In this document: piece by piece, positions 9,135 to 18,075 of the stretch | How positions within the stretch are numbered: the stretch's first letter is position 1 | Layout of the letters: every line of letters starts with the position of its first letter | DNA from: Rhizobium sp. CIAT894 | GTDB lineage: Bacteria > Pseudomonadota > Alphaproteobacteria > Rhizobiales > Rhizobiaceae | Direction of reading: 5' to 3' | Length of the DNA stretch: 64,000 bases | NCBI RefSeq assembly: GCF_000172795.2 | Contig: NZ_CP020947.1 | Coordinates: 3,165,001 to 3,229,000, forward strand | Translations under genes and position numbers: made by a program | The notes under the pieces: generated by a model | Seen by the model: only the letters and a program-made list of their open reading frames with translations | Told to the model about the DNA's origin: nothing | The model's database searches: none

Positions 9135-10792
9135 CCCTGGTCGTTCAGGAAAATCCGCTCCGCCGAGGGTGATTTCGGCAGGCCGGGCATCGTCATGATC
9201 TCGCCGGTGATGGCGACGACGAAGCCGGCTCCGGCCGAAAGCCGCACTTCCCGCACCGTGACGATGTGGCCTTCCGGCGCGCCGCGCAGGTTCGGATCGG
9301 TGGAGAAGGAATATTGCGTCTTCGCCATGCAGACCGGCAGCTTGCCGTAGCCCTGCTCCTCCCATGTCTGCAACTGGTCGCGCACCGCCTTGTCGGCCGT
9401 CACCTCGCCGGCGTGGTAGATCTTCGAGGCGACGATCTCGATCTTCTCGAACAGCGAAATGTCGTCGCCGTAGAGCGGCTGGAATTTCGCCTGGCCCGAT
9501 TCGGCCAGTTCCACCACCTTGTGCGCCAGTTCCTCGATGCCGGCCGATCCCTTCGCCCAGTGCTGGCAGAGGATCGCCTCGGCACCGAGTCGCGAGACGA
9601 ATTCCTTCACCGCCGCGATCTCGGCATCGGTATCCGAGACGAAATGATTGATCGCCACGACGACGGGCACGCCGAAGCGGCGCACATTGGCGACATGCCG
9701 GCCAAGATTGGCGCAGCCCTTCTTCAGCGCCGCGACATCCTCCGTGCCGAGATCCTCTTTCTTCACCCCGCCATTCATCTTCAGCGCCCTGACGGTCGCG
9801 ACGATGACGGCCGCATCCGGCTTGAGTCCGGCCTTGCGGCACTTGATGTCGAAGAATTTCTCCGCTCCCAGATCGGCCCCGAAGCCCGCTTCCGTCACCA
9901 CATAGTCGCCAAGCTTCAGCGCCGTCTTCGTCGCCGTCACCGAATTGCAGCCATGGGCGATGTTGGCGAAGGGGCCGCCATGCACGAAGGCGGGATTGTT
10001 CTCCAGCGTCTGCACCAGGTTCGGCTGCATCGCATCCTTGAGCAGCACCGCCATGGCGCCGTCGGCTTTCAGGTCGCGCGCATGCACCGGCGTCCTGTCG
10101 AAACGGTAGCCGATGATGATGTCGCCGAGCCGCCGCTCCAGATCCTTGAGATCGGTGGCAAGGCAGAGGATCGCCATCACTTCGGAGGCGACGGTGATAT
10201 CGAACCCGCCCTGGCGCGGGAAGCCGTTGGCGACGCCGCCGAGTGAGGAGACCATGCTGCGCAGCGCCCGGTCGTTCATATCCATGACCCGCCGCCAGGT
10301 GATGCGGCGGATGTCGATATTCTCTTCGTTGCCCCAATAGATGTGATTGTCGATTATCGCCGCCAACAGATTGTGTGCCGAGGTGATCGCATGGAAATCG
10401 CCGGTGAAATGCAGGTTGATGTCTTCCATCGGCACGACCTGCGCATAACCGCCGCCGGCAGCCCCGCCCTTGACGCCGAAGCAGGGGCCGAGCGAAGCCT
10501 CGCGGATGCAGACGATCGCTTTCTTGCCGATCCGGTTCAGCCCGTCGCCAAGCCCGACAGTCGTTGTCGTCTTGCCCTCGCCCGCCGGCGTCGGATTGAT
10601 CGCGGTGACGAGGATCAGCTTGCCGTCCCTTTTGCCCGCCTGCGCCGCGATGAACTCGGCGCTGACCTTCGCCTTGTCGTGACCGTAGGGGACAAGTTGC
10701 TCGGCCGGAATGCCGAGCTTCGCCCCGATCTCGAAGATCGGCTTCTTGGCCGCGGCGCGCGCGATCTCGATATCGGATTTGATGGATGGCAT
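9113..10792 (-). CDS. fhs: Formate--tetrahydrofolate ligase
   Basis: ATP-dependent synthesis of 10-formyltetrahydrofolate from formate, feeding purine and one-carbon metabolism in the cytoplasm. 559 residues, the usual length. The P-loop [14 protein letters not shown] (about 67-80), [19 protein letters not shown], the FTGDFHAI segment and [13 protein letters not shown] downstream segments are characteristic. The ATG at 10792 fits the conserved N terminus. It is divergent from the UPF0114 gene. I examined the upstream region for a folate- or ZTP-type riboswitch and saw no convincing conserved core. Confidence 0.97.
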   Translation of the reverse strand: MPSIKSDIEIARAAAKKPIFEIGAKLGIPAEQLVPYGHDKAKVSAEFIAAQAGKRDGKLILVTAINPTPAGEGKTTTTVGLGDGLNRIGKKAIVCIREASLGPCFGVKGGAAGGGYAQVVPMEDINLHFTGDFHAITSAHNLLAAIIDNHIYWGNEENIDIRRITWRRVMDMNDRALRSMVSSLGGVANGFPRQGGFDITVASEVMAILCLATDLKDLERRLGDIIIGYRFDRTPVHARDLKADGAMAVLLKDAMQPNLVQTLENNPAFVHGGPFANIAHGCNSVTATKTALKLGDYVVTEAGFGADLGAEKFFDIKCRKAGLKPDAAVIVATVRALKMNGGVKKEDLGTEDVAALKKGCANLGRHVANVRRFGVPVVVAINHFVSDTDAEIAAVKEFVSRLGAEAILCQHWAKGSAGIEELAHKVVELAESGQAKFQPLYGDDISLFEKIEIVASKIYHAGEVTADKAVRDQLQTWEEQGYGKLPVCMAKTQYSFSTDPNLRGAPEGHIVTVREVRLSAGAGFVVAITGEIMTMPGLPKSPSAERIFLNDQGYIEGLF

Positions 10793-10948
10793 CGATGTCC
10801 CCCGTCCCGGCCTCCGCAGGCGCGAAGGCGTTTGTCCTCGTCAATGGGATATCGAAATATCGGCAAGCTGTGAATAGTGCTCGCCTTGCGGCCGCCACGC
10901 TGGACGGTTATGTGGCGAGCAACGATCGCAGTTTTACAGGATGAAGAC

Positions 10949-11479
10949 ATGAAAGCACTGGAATTGATCATCGAGCGCATTATCCTGTCGAGCCGGTGGA
11001 TCCTCGTCGCCTTCTATATCGGCCTGGTACTGGCGCTCGCCGTCTATGCCGTTTCCTTCGGCTACAAGCTCCTGAAGATCGCCTCCGGCGTCTTTGCCCT
11101 CGATGAGGCGGAGATGATCCTTGCCATGCTCAGCCTGATCGATGCGGCCCTTGTCGCAAGCCTGATCGTCATGGTGATGATCTCGGGTTACGAGAATTTC
11201 GTCAGCCGCTTCGACGAGGCCAGCGAAGCCGACAACGAAGTCTCCTTTCTCGGCAAGCTCGATTCAGGCAGCCTGAAGATCAAGGTCGCCTCCTCGATCG
11301 TCGCCATTTCCTCCATCCACCTGCTGCAGGTCTTCCTCAATGCCGACAAATACGAGGACGGCAAGATCATGTGGCTGACCCTCATGCACCTCGCCTTCGT
11401 CGCCTCCGCCGTCATGCTCGGCTTCCTGGAGAAGCTGATGAGCGTGACCTCGAAGAATGACTTGAAGGACAAGGGATAG
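10949..11479 (+). CDS. UPF0114 (YqhA/TIGR00645) family membrane protein
   Basis: 176 residues starting at ATG 10949 (CAGGAT upstream). Four hydrophobic helices: about 10-35, 55-85, 115-135 and 148-168. Family-typical features include the N-terminal ERIILSSRWILVAFYIGL and the GYENFVSRFD and LKIKVASSIVAISSIHLLQVF stretches. The family is widespread in Proteobacteria but has no established function. No operon partner is evident; it is divergent from fhs and convergent with the next gene. Confidence 0.85.
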   Translation: MKALELIIERIILSSRWILVAFYIGLVLALAVYAVSFGYKLLKIASGVFALDEAEMILAMLSLIDAALVASLIVMVMISGYENFVSRFDEASEADNEVSFLGKLDSGSLKIKVASSIVAISSIHLLQVFLNADKYEDGKIMWLTLMHLAFVASAVMLGFLEKLMSVTSKNDLKDKG

Positions 11480-11546
11480 AGCGACGACGAACCGGTGGCC
11501 ACATCGGTGAGCGGGCACACCGGCCGTCAATGCATTGTTTTCCGCA

Positions 11547-13190
11547 TCAATTCGCGGCTGCAGCAGCAGGAACGATCTCGGCCGCAGCTTTTCTGGGGCA
11601 TCGAAGACTTTCCTTGGCATCGGGTCCACACAGGCGATCGCCGGGCTCATCGCCATAAGGGATGATGCCATTGACGATGCCGAGCTCGAGCGCCTGAGCA
11701 CGAGGAATTTCTTTTCGCTCGATCGGGGCCGCGAGCATCATCGTCTCGAAAGACTCGGCATTGACGCCCATCTCGTCGAAATAGGCGAAGAATTTCGTAG
11801 CTTCAGCCGCCGTGGGTCTCGCAAAGCCGATATCGGAATATCCGATAATCCGCGGCGTTCCGCTCATCAACACGAGAGTACATGTCGAAAGACAGTATGC
11901 GCCGCCCGCAGAGACCTCTCCGCCGGTCGGTCCGCTTTTGGCCATGCTCGCCTTGCAACGCGGGTTCAGCGTCGGACAGTTCGGCAACCGCGTTCTGCCA
12001 ACCGAGGTCTCCACACCGGCGGCACGGATCATGCGCCCCATTGCGAAAGCCGCATCCATGTCCCCGCCATTGGACTGAAGGACGATTGGCAGCTTTCTGT
12101 CGCCGAGCGTCTTCAAGATCGCCTTCAGCCGAGTCGGGGTATCCGGCGCGATGTCTCCCTCCGCAGAAATCCACTGCGTGCACTCCTCCTGGCAATTGCC
12201 ATGATACATCAGGAGAAAATCCATCGAATGGGGTGTCGGCAGTTTGTCGCTTGCGGCTGCAGCCTGCGCGAGCGCGTCGACCGCCGAACGGCTGTGGCAG
12301 ATGGCATCGGCGGCTGCACCCGGCACGCAGAGCGGCATGCCCGGCCACTCATTGTAAGCCAGCATGTCGGTGTTCAGCCCCATGCGAAGTGCATCCGCGG
12401 GTGGCACGATCGTGATGCGATCCGGAGCCGTGCTCATCATCAAAGCGATCAGATCGCCGCTAACGCCCATCTCCTTCAAATAGCTCGTCAAGGCAGCGGT
12501 GGCCTTCTTGCCGAGCTTGGTGGAACTGCTCTGCCCCACCGCCTTGCGTCCAACCTCCTTGCGGGAAATTTCCTGCTTCCTGCCGTTCACGATCTTGTAT
12601 TCGATACGATAGGAGATACGCACCTTGTTGTAGACGGTCGTGATCTGGTGCACGCCGATGAAGGCCCATTGCGACGAGACGCGCGAGGTGCCGCCGGCGA
12701 AAGCCAGGGGACATGCGGAAAAACAGTATGCGCCGTCCGAATAGGTGACGCCGACCGAGCTGCCATCCTTAGCGATAGCCGCGGCGCAACGCGCATCATC
12801 CGCCGGGCAGTCCTTCAGTCGGGTGCCCCCGACGGCTGTTTCCAGGCCTGCCTTGCGGATCATCCGGCCCATCGCATAGGCAGCATCCACCTCGCCACCT
12901 TCCGACTGGAACACGACAGGCAGTTTCCGGTCTCCGATTTTCTTCAGAACTTTTCTGAGCTGGGCGGGAGTATCGGAGGTTATTCGCCCCTCTGCCGAGA
13001 TCCATTCAGGACAGTCTTCCATGCAGAGGAGGCTGCGTACAATGATGAAACGCATCGCGGGCTGCCCCGTCTGCTTCTTCTGCTCGGCGGCCTGCGAGGT
13101 CGCGGCCCCGATCGACAAGCTCAGAAAAAATAAGGCAAGTAATATCAGAGAAAACAGATGCTTCATAAAAACAGAAATTGCAAAGCGCAC
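11547..13190 (-). CDS. Periplasmic protein with two tandem ClpP-like domains
   Basis: 547 residues with a signal peptide (cleavage near ATSQAA). Two homologous halves resemble COG3904-type ClpP/crotonase-fold proteins. Half 1 (about 46-285) has oxyanion-like QSEGGEVDAA, a candidate nucleophile Ser158 in CFSAC and His181 in IGVHQ. Half 2 (about 322-530) repeats it: QSNGGDMDAA, Ser435 in CLSTC, but Ala457 in IGFARP where half 1 has His181. Half 2 also lacks a basic stretch of about 45 residues found at 187-230. Half 2 is therefore probably inactive. The first start (GTG, 13190) has GAGGCG upstream; ATG 13166 is an alternative. Activity and substrate are unknown. Confidence 0.75.
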   Translation of the reverse strand: MRFAISVFMKHLFSLILLALFFLSLSIGAATSQAAEQKKQTGQPAMRFIIVRSLLCMEDCPEWISAEGRITSDTPAQLRKVLKKIGDRKLPVVFQSEGGEVDAAYAMGRMIRKAGLETAVGGTRLKDCPADDARCAAAIAKDGSSVGVTYSDGAYCFSACPLAFAGGTSRVSSQWAFIGVHQITTVYNKVRISYRIEYKIVNGRKQEISRKEVGRKAVGQSSSTKLGKKATAALTSYLKEMGVSGDLIALMMSTAPDRITIVPPADALRMGLNTDMLAYNEWPGMPLCVPGAAADAICHSRSAVDALAQAAAASDKLPTPHSMDFLLMYHGNCQEECTQWISAEGDIAPDTPTRLKAILKTLGDRKLPIVLQSNGGDMDAAFAMGRMIRAAGVETSVGRTRLPNCPTLNPRCKASMAKSGPTGGEVSAGGAYCLSTCTLVLMSGTPRIIGYSDIGFARPTAAEATKFFAYFDEMGVNAESFETMMLAAPIERKEIPRAQALELGIVNGIIPYGDEPGDRLCGPDAKESLRCPRKAAAEIVPAAAAAN

Positions 13191-13521
13191 GATTAAATCG
13201 CCTCATTTATACATGGAAGCAGGCTTAGCAATTGCACTGAACGGCAGCAAGTCGATTTCGATGGCAGTGTCGCCCAGCCTCTTTCCCGAAGTGATTCCCT
13301 TACCATCAGGCCTAAGCGAACTCATGACCATCCAGTCATGCAAGATGTTACCGATACCAGAACGCTACTATTATCGACGGCAACTCAACCGAAGCGCGCG
13401 CAATTGTGACTAATTCTTCACAATTTGGGTCAATCGGCTCGCATGAAGCCAATTGGGACTAGCATCCAACGGGTTTTCCGTATTTGATAGCGGTAACATT
13501 AGGCTGCCCGGGGGCGTACAT
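13191..13521. other. Intergenic region upstream of luxR-type gene
   Basis: 331 bp with no convincing gene. It is comparatively AT-rich and holds the promoters of the divergent ClpP-like and LuxR-type genes. The one clear structure is the inverted repeat at 13402-13425. Confidence 0.5.
13402..13425. promoter_or_regulatory. Inverted repeat AATTGTGA-N8-TCACAATT
   Basis: Perfect 8-bp arms separated by 8 bp, ending 97 bp before the LuxR-type start. It resembles a CRP/FNR half-site pair (TGTGA...TCACA) but with N8 rather than N6 between the cores, so another regulator, possibly the LuxR protein itself, is plausible. Confidence 0.4.
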
Positions 13522-14247
13522 ATGTCTTACATGACCACCTCTGAAAGACAGTCATTGCTTTCGGCGGAACTTGCCGGGGCAAGAACGCGCAGCCTGTTTG
13601 CCCAGGCGCTCGGCAGGGTCTCGTCTGCCTTCGGATTGTCACATGCGACGCTGATGCACGCCCCCTCTTCGGAAGACCTCCTGCTGAGGCCCCTGCTGAT
13701 CGAAACGTCGCTTCCGGCCGCCTATATCAGGGAGTTCGACCGCGCCCACATGATGCGCGGCTGTCCATTTGGCCTGCGGCTGAGGGAGTCCGCGGTCCCG
13801 CCGGTTTGGCACCTCAACGACGCGGTCAATGGTCAGGCCTTCCCCGCAGAACTGCGTGCTTTGATGCTGCGCCACGCCATACCGGCAGGCATTGCCATGC
13901 CGACCATTACAGCCGACGGCCAGCGTTTGGTCTTCTGGTTCTGCGGCGAGCGCGCCGCACTTGCCCAGAGCGAAGTCAATGAACTGGCAATGATCATTCT
14001 GCATGCACTCGATGCGTATAATGCAGTGAAGCGCAATGAAGAATGCACGCATAACGCGCTATCGATCCGAGAGCTGGAAGTTGTGCGCTGGACCGCCCAG
14101 GGCAAGACCTCGATCGAAATCGGCCAGATTCTGACCCTCTCGGACCATACCGTGAACGCCTACATGACGAACGCGATCAAAAAACTCGATTGCGTCAACC
14201 GTACCCAGTTGGTCGCGAAGGCAATTCGATTGAAGCTGATCAACTGA
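13522..14247 (+). CDS. LuxR-family transcriptional regulator
   Basis: 241 residues; ATG 13522 preceded by GGGGGCG. The N-terminal part (about 20-165) matches the autoinducer-binding fold. The C-terminal GerE-type HTH (about 178-240) contains LSIRELEVVRWTAQGKTSIEI and the recognition helix around SDHTVNAYMTNAIKKL. Trp96 (PPVWHL) fits the conserved ligand-pocket Trp. The Asp-Pro pair that usually contacts the acyl-homoserine lactone amide appears here as Cys81-Pro82, so a different or no ligand is likely. No luxI is nearby, making it a LuxR solo. A PAS-fold gene follows after 34 bp. Confidence 0.85.
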   Translation: MSYMTTSERQSLLSAELAGARTRSLFAQALGRVSSAFGLSHATLMHAPSSEDLLLRPLLIETSLPAAYIREFDRAHMMRGCPFGLRLRESAVPPVWHLNDAVNGQAFPAELRALMLRHAIPAGIAMPTITADGQRLVFWFCGERAALAQSEVNELAMIILHALDAYNAVKRNEECTHNALSIRELEVVRWTAQGKTSIEIGQILTLSDHTVNAYMTNAIKKLDCVNRTQLVAKAIRLKLIN

Positions 14248-14281
14248 GAGTCGGCACGTCGTCCCGTGATCTGGGGGTATC

Positions 14282-14743
14282 GTGTCTTTTCGCTTCGAAC
14301 AGCCCGTCATTGACAAGGCAGAGCAATCCCGCGCCCACATCGGCATCACCGATGCGGAAATCGTCCAGATGCTTGTCGCCTATCGCCTATTCGGCCTCTG
14401 GCGCATCGACATCGAAACAGGTCATTTCTTCGCAAGCGAGGATGTGCACACGATCTTCGACCTCCCCTACAGCAACGGCCCCGTCAACCTGGCGGAGCTG
14501 ATGTCGCGCATCCACGCGGAGGATCGCAGCCTGATCGCCCAGACGTTCGAAGAGGCGAGCCTTCACCGCCTCGGCTTCCATTTCGTTTACCGCGTCGACA
14601 ACCGGCTTGGCGGCTACAAGCTGGTACGCAGCGTCGGCCGCTTTCGTGACGGTGAAAGCGGCGGCAGCATCGTCGGCATCACTTACGAGTTCGTCGAGAA
14701 GCTGGGCGTCGTCGGCTTCGAGCACAATACGATACCCCGCTAA
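14282..14743 (+). CDS. Stand-alone PAS-domain protein
   Basis: 153 residues from a GTG start with CTGGGGGTATC upstream. A PAS_3-type fold (about 35-140) is suggested by LFGLWRIDIETGHFFASEDV, a typical PAS N-terminal beta-hairpin, and MSRIHAEDRSLI, the helical connector, with strands FVYRVDNR and GSIVGITYEF following. There is no output domain. The 34-bp gap to the LuxR gene suggests co-transcription and perhaps a sensory partner role, which is inference. Ligand unknown. Confidence 0.72.
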   Translation: MSFRFEQPVIDKAEQSRAHIGITDAEIVQMLVAYRLFGLWRIDIETGHFFASEDVHTIFDLPYSNGPVNLAELMSRIHAEDRSLIAQTFEEASLHRLGFHFVYRVDNRLGGYKLVRSVGRFRDGESGGSIVGITYEFVEKLGVVGFEHNTIPR

Positions 14744-14754
14744 TTCGAGAGTGC

Positions 14755-15885
14755 TCAGCGATCGAGCACAGAGCGGATTTCCACCAGGTTCGAACGCACC
14801 CTAAGAATATAGAATCCCATGGTGGCGAGGTGGCTCGGCATGATCCACCCATCCTCGCGCCCGTTCGAGATGATCGCCGGCTGAATGCGCAGTGCTGCCT
14901 GGAACTGCCGCGTCGTGCCGCCCCAGATCGCGCCGAGATTACGCTCCTGCACCACCTGCGAGAAATCCGCCTGCGCTGCGGTCAGGATGGCGTAATAGGC
15001 ATAGAGCTGGCCGTAGGCGAACCAGAACCGATCGTCGGCGCGTGTATCGAACCAGCCGCGATTGTGGTGCTCCGAGCGTTCGGCGAGCATATCGGAAGTA
15101 CTGCCGAGATCGTTGGCGATGCGGTCGATGAACTGCATCAGGTTGTCGGCGCGGCCATCGAAAATGGCGTTACAGGCGGCGAGATCGGTGTTGAACTTGC
15201 GCAGATCTCCGATTGCCGTGCGATAGAAGGAAGGCGTCGGTGTCTTCGGGCCGAAGGGATTGAGCCCGAAATACCAGCTGTATTCGTCGAACTGCAGATT
15301 GCCTCGCGCACGCTGCAGATCGTTGTTGATGCCCGAAGTGCCGCGCACGCGCCCGAGCGTATCGACAAGCTCCGCCGACGTCCGGCGGACCGCCTGGTTG
15401 ATGCCGCGCTGGAACGAGGCCTTGTTGTCGAGAAAAGGCGTGTGATCCCAGTCGATGCCGAAAAAGCCCATCTTGTAAAGCAGCATGGAGGAAATCCATG
15501 CATTCTGGTTGACATTGAAATCGGTCAGGTCGGCCGTAACGTCGACGATGGCCGAGCGCTGGCAGGTCTTGGCGGCCGCCGTTCCGGCTCCCTCGGCAGC
15601 AGGCAGCTCCTGCCCGGCGGGAACCTTGCGTTCGGAAAGCCGGTACTGGTCGACGAAGGCGGTGTTGAAATTCGTCCAGACCTGCGTCTGCCAGAAGAAA
15701 TAGCCGTAAAGTACGACGAAGAGCGCCACGAGTGCGATAACCGGCAGCCGGATCATCCAGCTCCGGCGCTCATACCAGCCGTGCGCGGCAAGGAAGGGCC
15801 AGAAGACCCAGGCGGAAAACAGGCGGGCCCAGCGACCGATCATTTGGCCGATCAGTCTGAAAAAACCGGCTATCCGGTCAAGCAT
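14755..15885 (-). CDS. DUF2333 family membrane protein
   Basis: 376 residues with one strong transmembrane helix (about 46-66, IRLPVIALVALFVVLYGYFF). A periplasmic domain of about 300 residues follows, rich in aromatic and Asn/Asp residues (for example WYFGLNPFGPKTPTPSFYRT). It matches DUF2333/COG5345, a family of unknown function in alphaproteobacteria. The ATG at 15885 follows CAGGAGCCGACG. It is the downstream member of a leftward pair with the coiled-coil gene at 16030, about 145 bp away. Confidence 0.8.
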   Translation of the reverse strand: MLDRIAGFFRLIGQMIGRWARLFSAWVFWPFLAAHGWYERRSWMIRLPVIALVALFVVLYGYFFWQTQVWTNFNTAFVDQYRLSERKVPAGQELPAAEGAGTAAAKTCQRSAIVDVTADLTDFNVNQNAWISSMLLYKMGFFGIDWDHTPFLDNKASFQRGINQAVRRTSAELVDTLGRVRGTSGINNDLQRARGNLQFDEYSWYFGLNPFGPKTPTPSFYRTAIGDLRKFNTDLAACNAIFDGRADNLMQFIDRIANDLGSTSDMLAERSEHHNRGWFDTRADDRFWFAYGQLYAYYAILTAAQADFSQVVQERNLGAIWGGTTRQFQAALRIQPAIISNGREDGWIMPSHLATMGFYILRVRSNLVEIRSVLDR

Positions 15886-16029
15886 CGTCGGCTCCTGTCA
15901 GGCGAGGCGAACATCAGGACATTTCGGCCCTTTGCATCACATATGCGCTGGATGGGCCGAGCACAACACGAGCGCTTCGATTTTCCGAAGAGCTCATCGC
16001 GCAAAAGCGCGCGAACCGCAGCCTGCGGC

Positions 16030-17178
16030 TCAGGGACGCAGGAAAGACAGACTGAAACGGAATGACCTGCGCGCGGTGTCGATCAGAGGCGCTCCCGATG
16101 TTTCCGGCGGTACGCCATAGGTCGGAAACCTGCCGGCGCATTCGAGATCGGCACGGCTTTTGCGCCGCTCCAGATCCTGGGCGACCAGCATGCCCTTCTC
16201 AAACAACCTGATCGGCGGGGCGATATCGGGAAAGAGTTCGGGTTTGATCCGCATCTTCATTCCCGGCCGGTCGGTATCGACCTGCGCCTGGTAGATGATC
16301 AGCCGCTCCTCGACGTCGATCATCAGCTTGCGCAGCAGCACGTTGCAGGCGGCAATTCGGCCGTTCAGCGAATCGACAAAGGCCTGGAACAGGCCGATGA
16401 AGCGCTCGCGCCGCTGGCTGTCGTCGCGCATCTCGTGCTCCTCGGCCGAAATCCGCTCGGCTTCCGCCTTCAGCGCCCGCCGTTCGGCCTCCATCTGCTC
16501 CCAATGCGCCCTGTTGCCGTAGACGCCGATCCGGCCCTGCGTTATCAGCGCCTTGGCGTTGAGCTCCTTCATCTTGAGGCGGGCGATATCGATGGAATCG
16601 ACCAGCCGGCGCCGTTGCTCGACGATATCGACGAGGCCGCGTTCGGCTGCCTTGTGACATTCGACGATCGAACTGCGCTGGCTGGCGATCAGCCTGGCGA
16701 GAGCATCCGATTTCGCCAGAAGGTCGAGCAGCCGTTCAATGACCGGCGCCTCGCGCACGCGTTCGGTATACATGCGCCACATCCGCTGCCGCGAGGTCCA
16801 GCCGGCCATTTTTTCGCGCAGCGTCAGGCCGCGGAACCTGTCGAGATCGGCCGAAACCTCGGCCGTCATCCGGTCGAGCGAAAAGACCAGTTCGGCAAGC
16901 AGTGCATCCAACGCCGCATTGTCGGCGATATGGGCCTGGAAACGACCATTCTGTTCGAGAAAGATCTCGTCGGCCAACCGCACTTCGTCACCGTTGAACG
17001 CACGGATGCAGGCCACGCAATAGGCTCCGTCGGCCGCAATCCTCTCGGCAAGGCCGCCTGCGGCTTCGTACTGGCTGTCGAATGGCGGAGGTTTGCGCAC
17101 CAGGCTCTCCAGGGAATCTCGTGCTTGCCAAGCTAGTGCAATTCGGGGAAAAGTGCGAAACGGTTTTCCGTCCGGCAT
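16030..17178 (-). CDS. Conserved hypothetical protein, helical/coiled-coil
   Basis: About 382 residues using ATG 17178; a GTG 18 bp upstream is possible and neither has a clear ribosome-binding site. The protein is soluble and highly charged, with long helical stretches (about 110-320, many Glu/Arg/Lys with heptad-like spacing, for example EQMEAERRALKAEAERISAE). A CVAC pair near residue 52 is the only Cys cluster. No known domain recognised. It may be functionally linked to the DUF2333 protein downstream, but that rests only on position. Confidence 0.65.
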   Translation of the reverse strand: MPDGKPFRTFPRIALAWQARDSLESLVRKPPPFDSQYEAAGGLAERIAADGAYCVACIRAFNGDEVRLADEIFLEQNGRFQAHIADNAALDALLAELVFSLDRMTAEVSADLDRFRGLTLREKMAGWTSRQRMWRMYTERVREAPVIERLLDLLAKSDALARLIASQRSSIVECHKAAERGLVDIVEQRRRLVDSIDIARLKMKELNAKALITQGRIGVYGNRAHWEQMEAERRALKAEAERISAEEHEMRDDSQRRERFIGLFQAFVDSLNGRIAACNVLLRKLMIDVEERLIIYQAQVDTDRPGMKMRIKPELFPDIAPPIRLFEKGMLVAQDLERRKSRADLECAGRFPTYGVPPETSGAPLIDTARRSFRFSLSFLRP

Positions 17179-17236
17179 TGCGTAAAATAAAACCACATCG
17201 TTTGCCGCGCCAAAGAAAACAGGCGACGTCGCGACC

Positions 17237-17839
17237 TCAGACCGGCTCGGCGATCCAGGCCCCGTTCATTGCTTCATCCCAATGCCTGCGGCAGAGCGAG
17301 ACATATTTCTCATTGCCGCCGACATCGATCTGCGCGCCTTCGTGCAGCACGTTCCCCGCCGCGTCGAGCCGCACCACCATCGTCGCCTTGCGCCCGCAAT
17401 GGCAGATCGTGCGCACCTCGCGCATTTCATCAGCGATCGCCAGCAGCTCCTGCGAGGCCGGAAACAGCTTGCCCTGAAAATCCGTCCTCAACCCGTAGAC
17501 CATCACGGGAATGCCGAGCCTGTCGACGACCCGGGCAAGCTGCCAGACATGGACAGGCGTCATGAAATGCGCCTCGTCGACGAAGACACAGGCGATCGGC
17601 GCCCCGTCTCCGCTCAAGCTCGCAATCAGTTGGAACAGGTCCTCGTCCGGCTCGAAGGGAATGGCGCTCGCCTCCAGCCCGATCCGCGAGCCGATAACGC
17701 CGCGGCCGGCGCGCTCATCGAAGGCGGCGATCAGTTGCACCGTGCGCATGCCGCGCTCCTGATAATTATAGGAGGCCTGCAGCAGCATCGTCGACTTGCC
17801 GGCGTTCATCGTCGAGTAGTTGAAATAGAGCTTTGCCAT
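17237..17839 (-). CDS. tdk: Thymidine kinase
   Basis: Salvage phosphorylation of thymidine to dTMP by ATP. 200 residues of the type II (bacterial/human TK1-like) family. The P-loop is STMNAGKST (about 9-17), the DEAHF motif (about 91-95) supplies the catalytic Glu, and a C-terminal zinc ribbon contains CHCGRKA. The ATG at 17839 has AAGGAGAAATCGG upstream and the conserved MAKLYFNYS start. A longer frame reading upstream to 18010 is Cys/Arg-rich and not credible. Confidence 0.96.
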   Translation of the reverse strand: MAKLYFNYSTMNAGKSTMLLQASYNYQERGMRTVQLIAAFDERAGRGVIGSRIGLEASAIPFEPDEDLFQLIASLSGDGAPIACVFVDEAHFMTPVHVWQLARVVDRLGIPVMVYGLRTDFQGKLFPASQELLAIADEMREVRTICHCGRKATMVVRLDAAGNVLHEGAQIDVGGNEKYVSLCRRHWDEAMNGAWIAEPV

Positions 17840-18075
17840 CCGATTTCTCCTTAATCGGTTTATTGAAAGCTCCAACTGGCAAAGAAAAGCCCCGTAGCGG
17901 CAATAATCACAGGAATCGACGCCCAGAAACCGCCGAAAGCCTCGAAAACCGGACAGAACGAAAAATCTGCAGACGTCGCAATCGCACCCGTCGATACGAC
18001 GCAAACACACGGAGGTCGCTTGTCAAACTCGGCTATTGGTGATTGGCTTGGGGACCTAAAGACTGGGAGTCTAAA

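Noticed and set aside
10793-10948. Possible riboswitch (folate or ZTP type) before fhs
   Set aside because: The upstream leftward RNA can form GC-rich hairpins, but I could not find the conserved core of either class.
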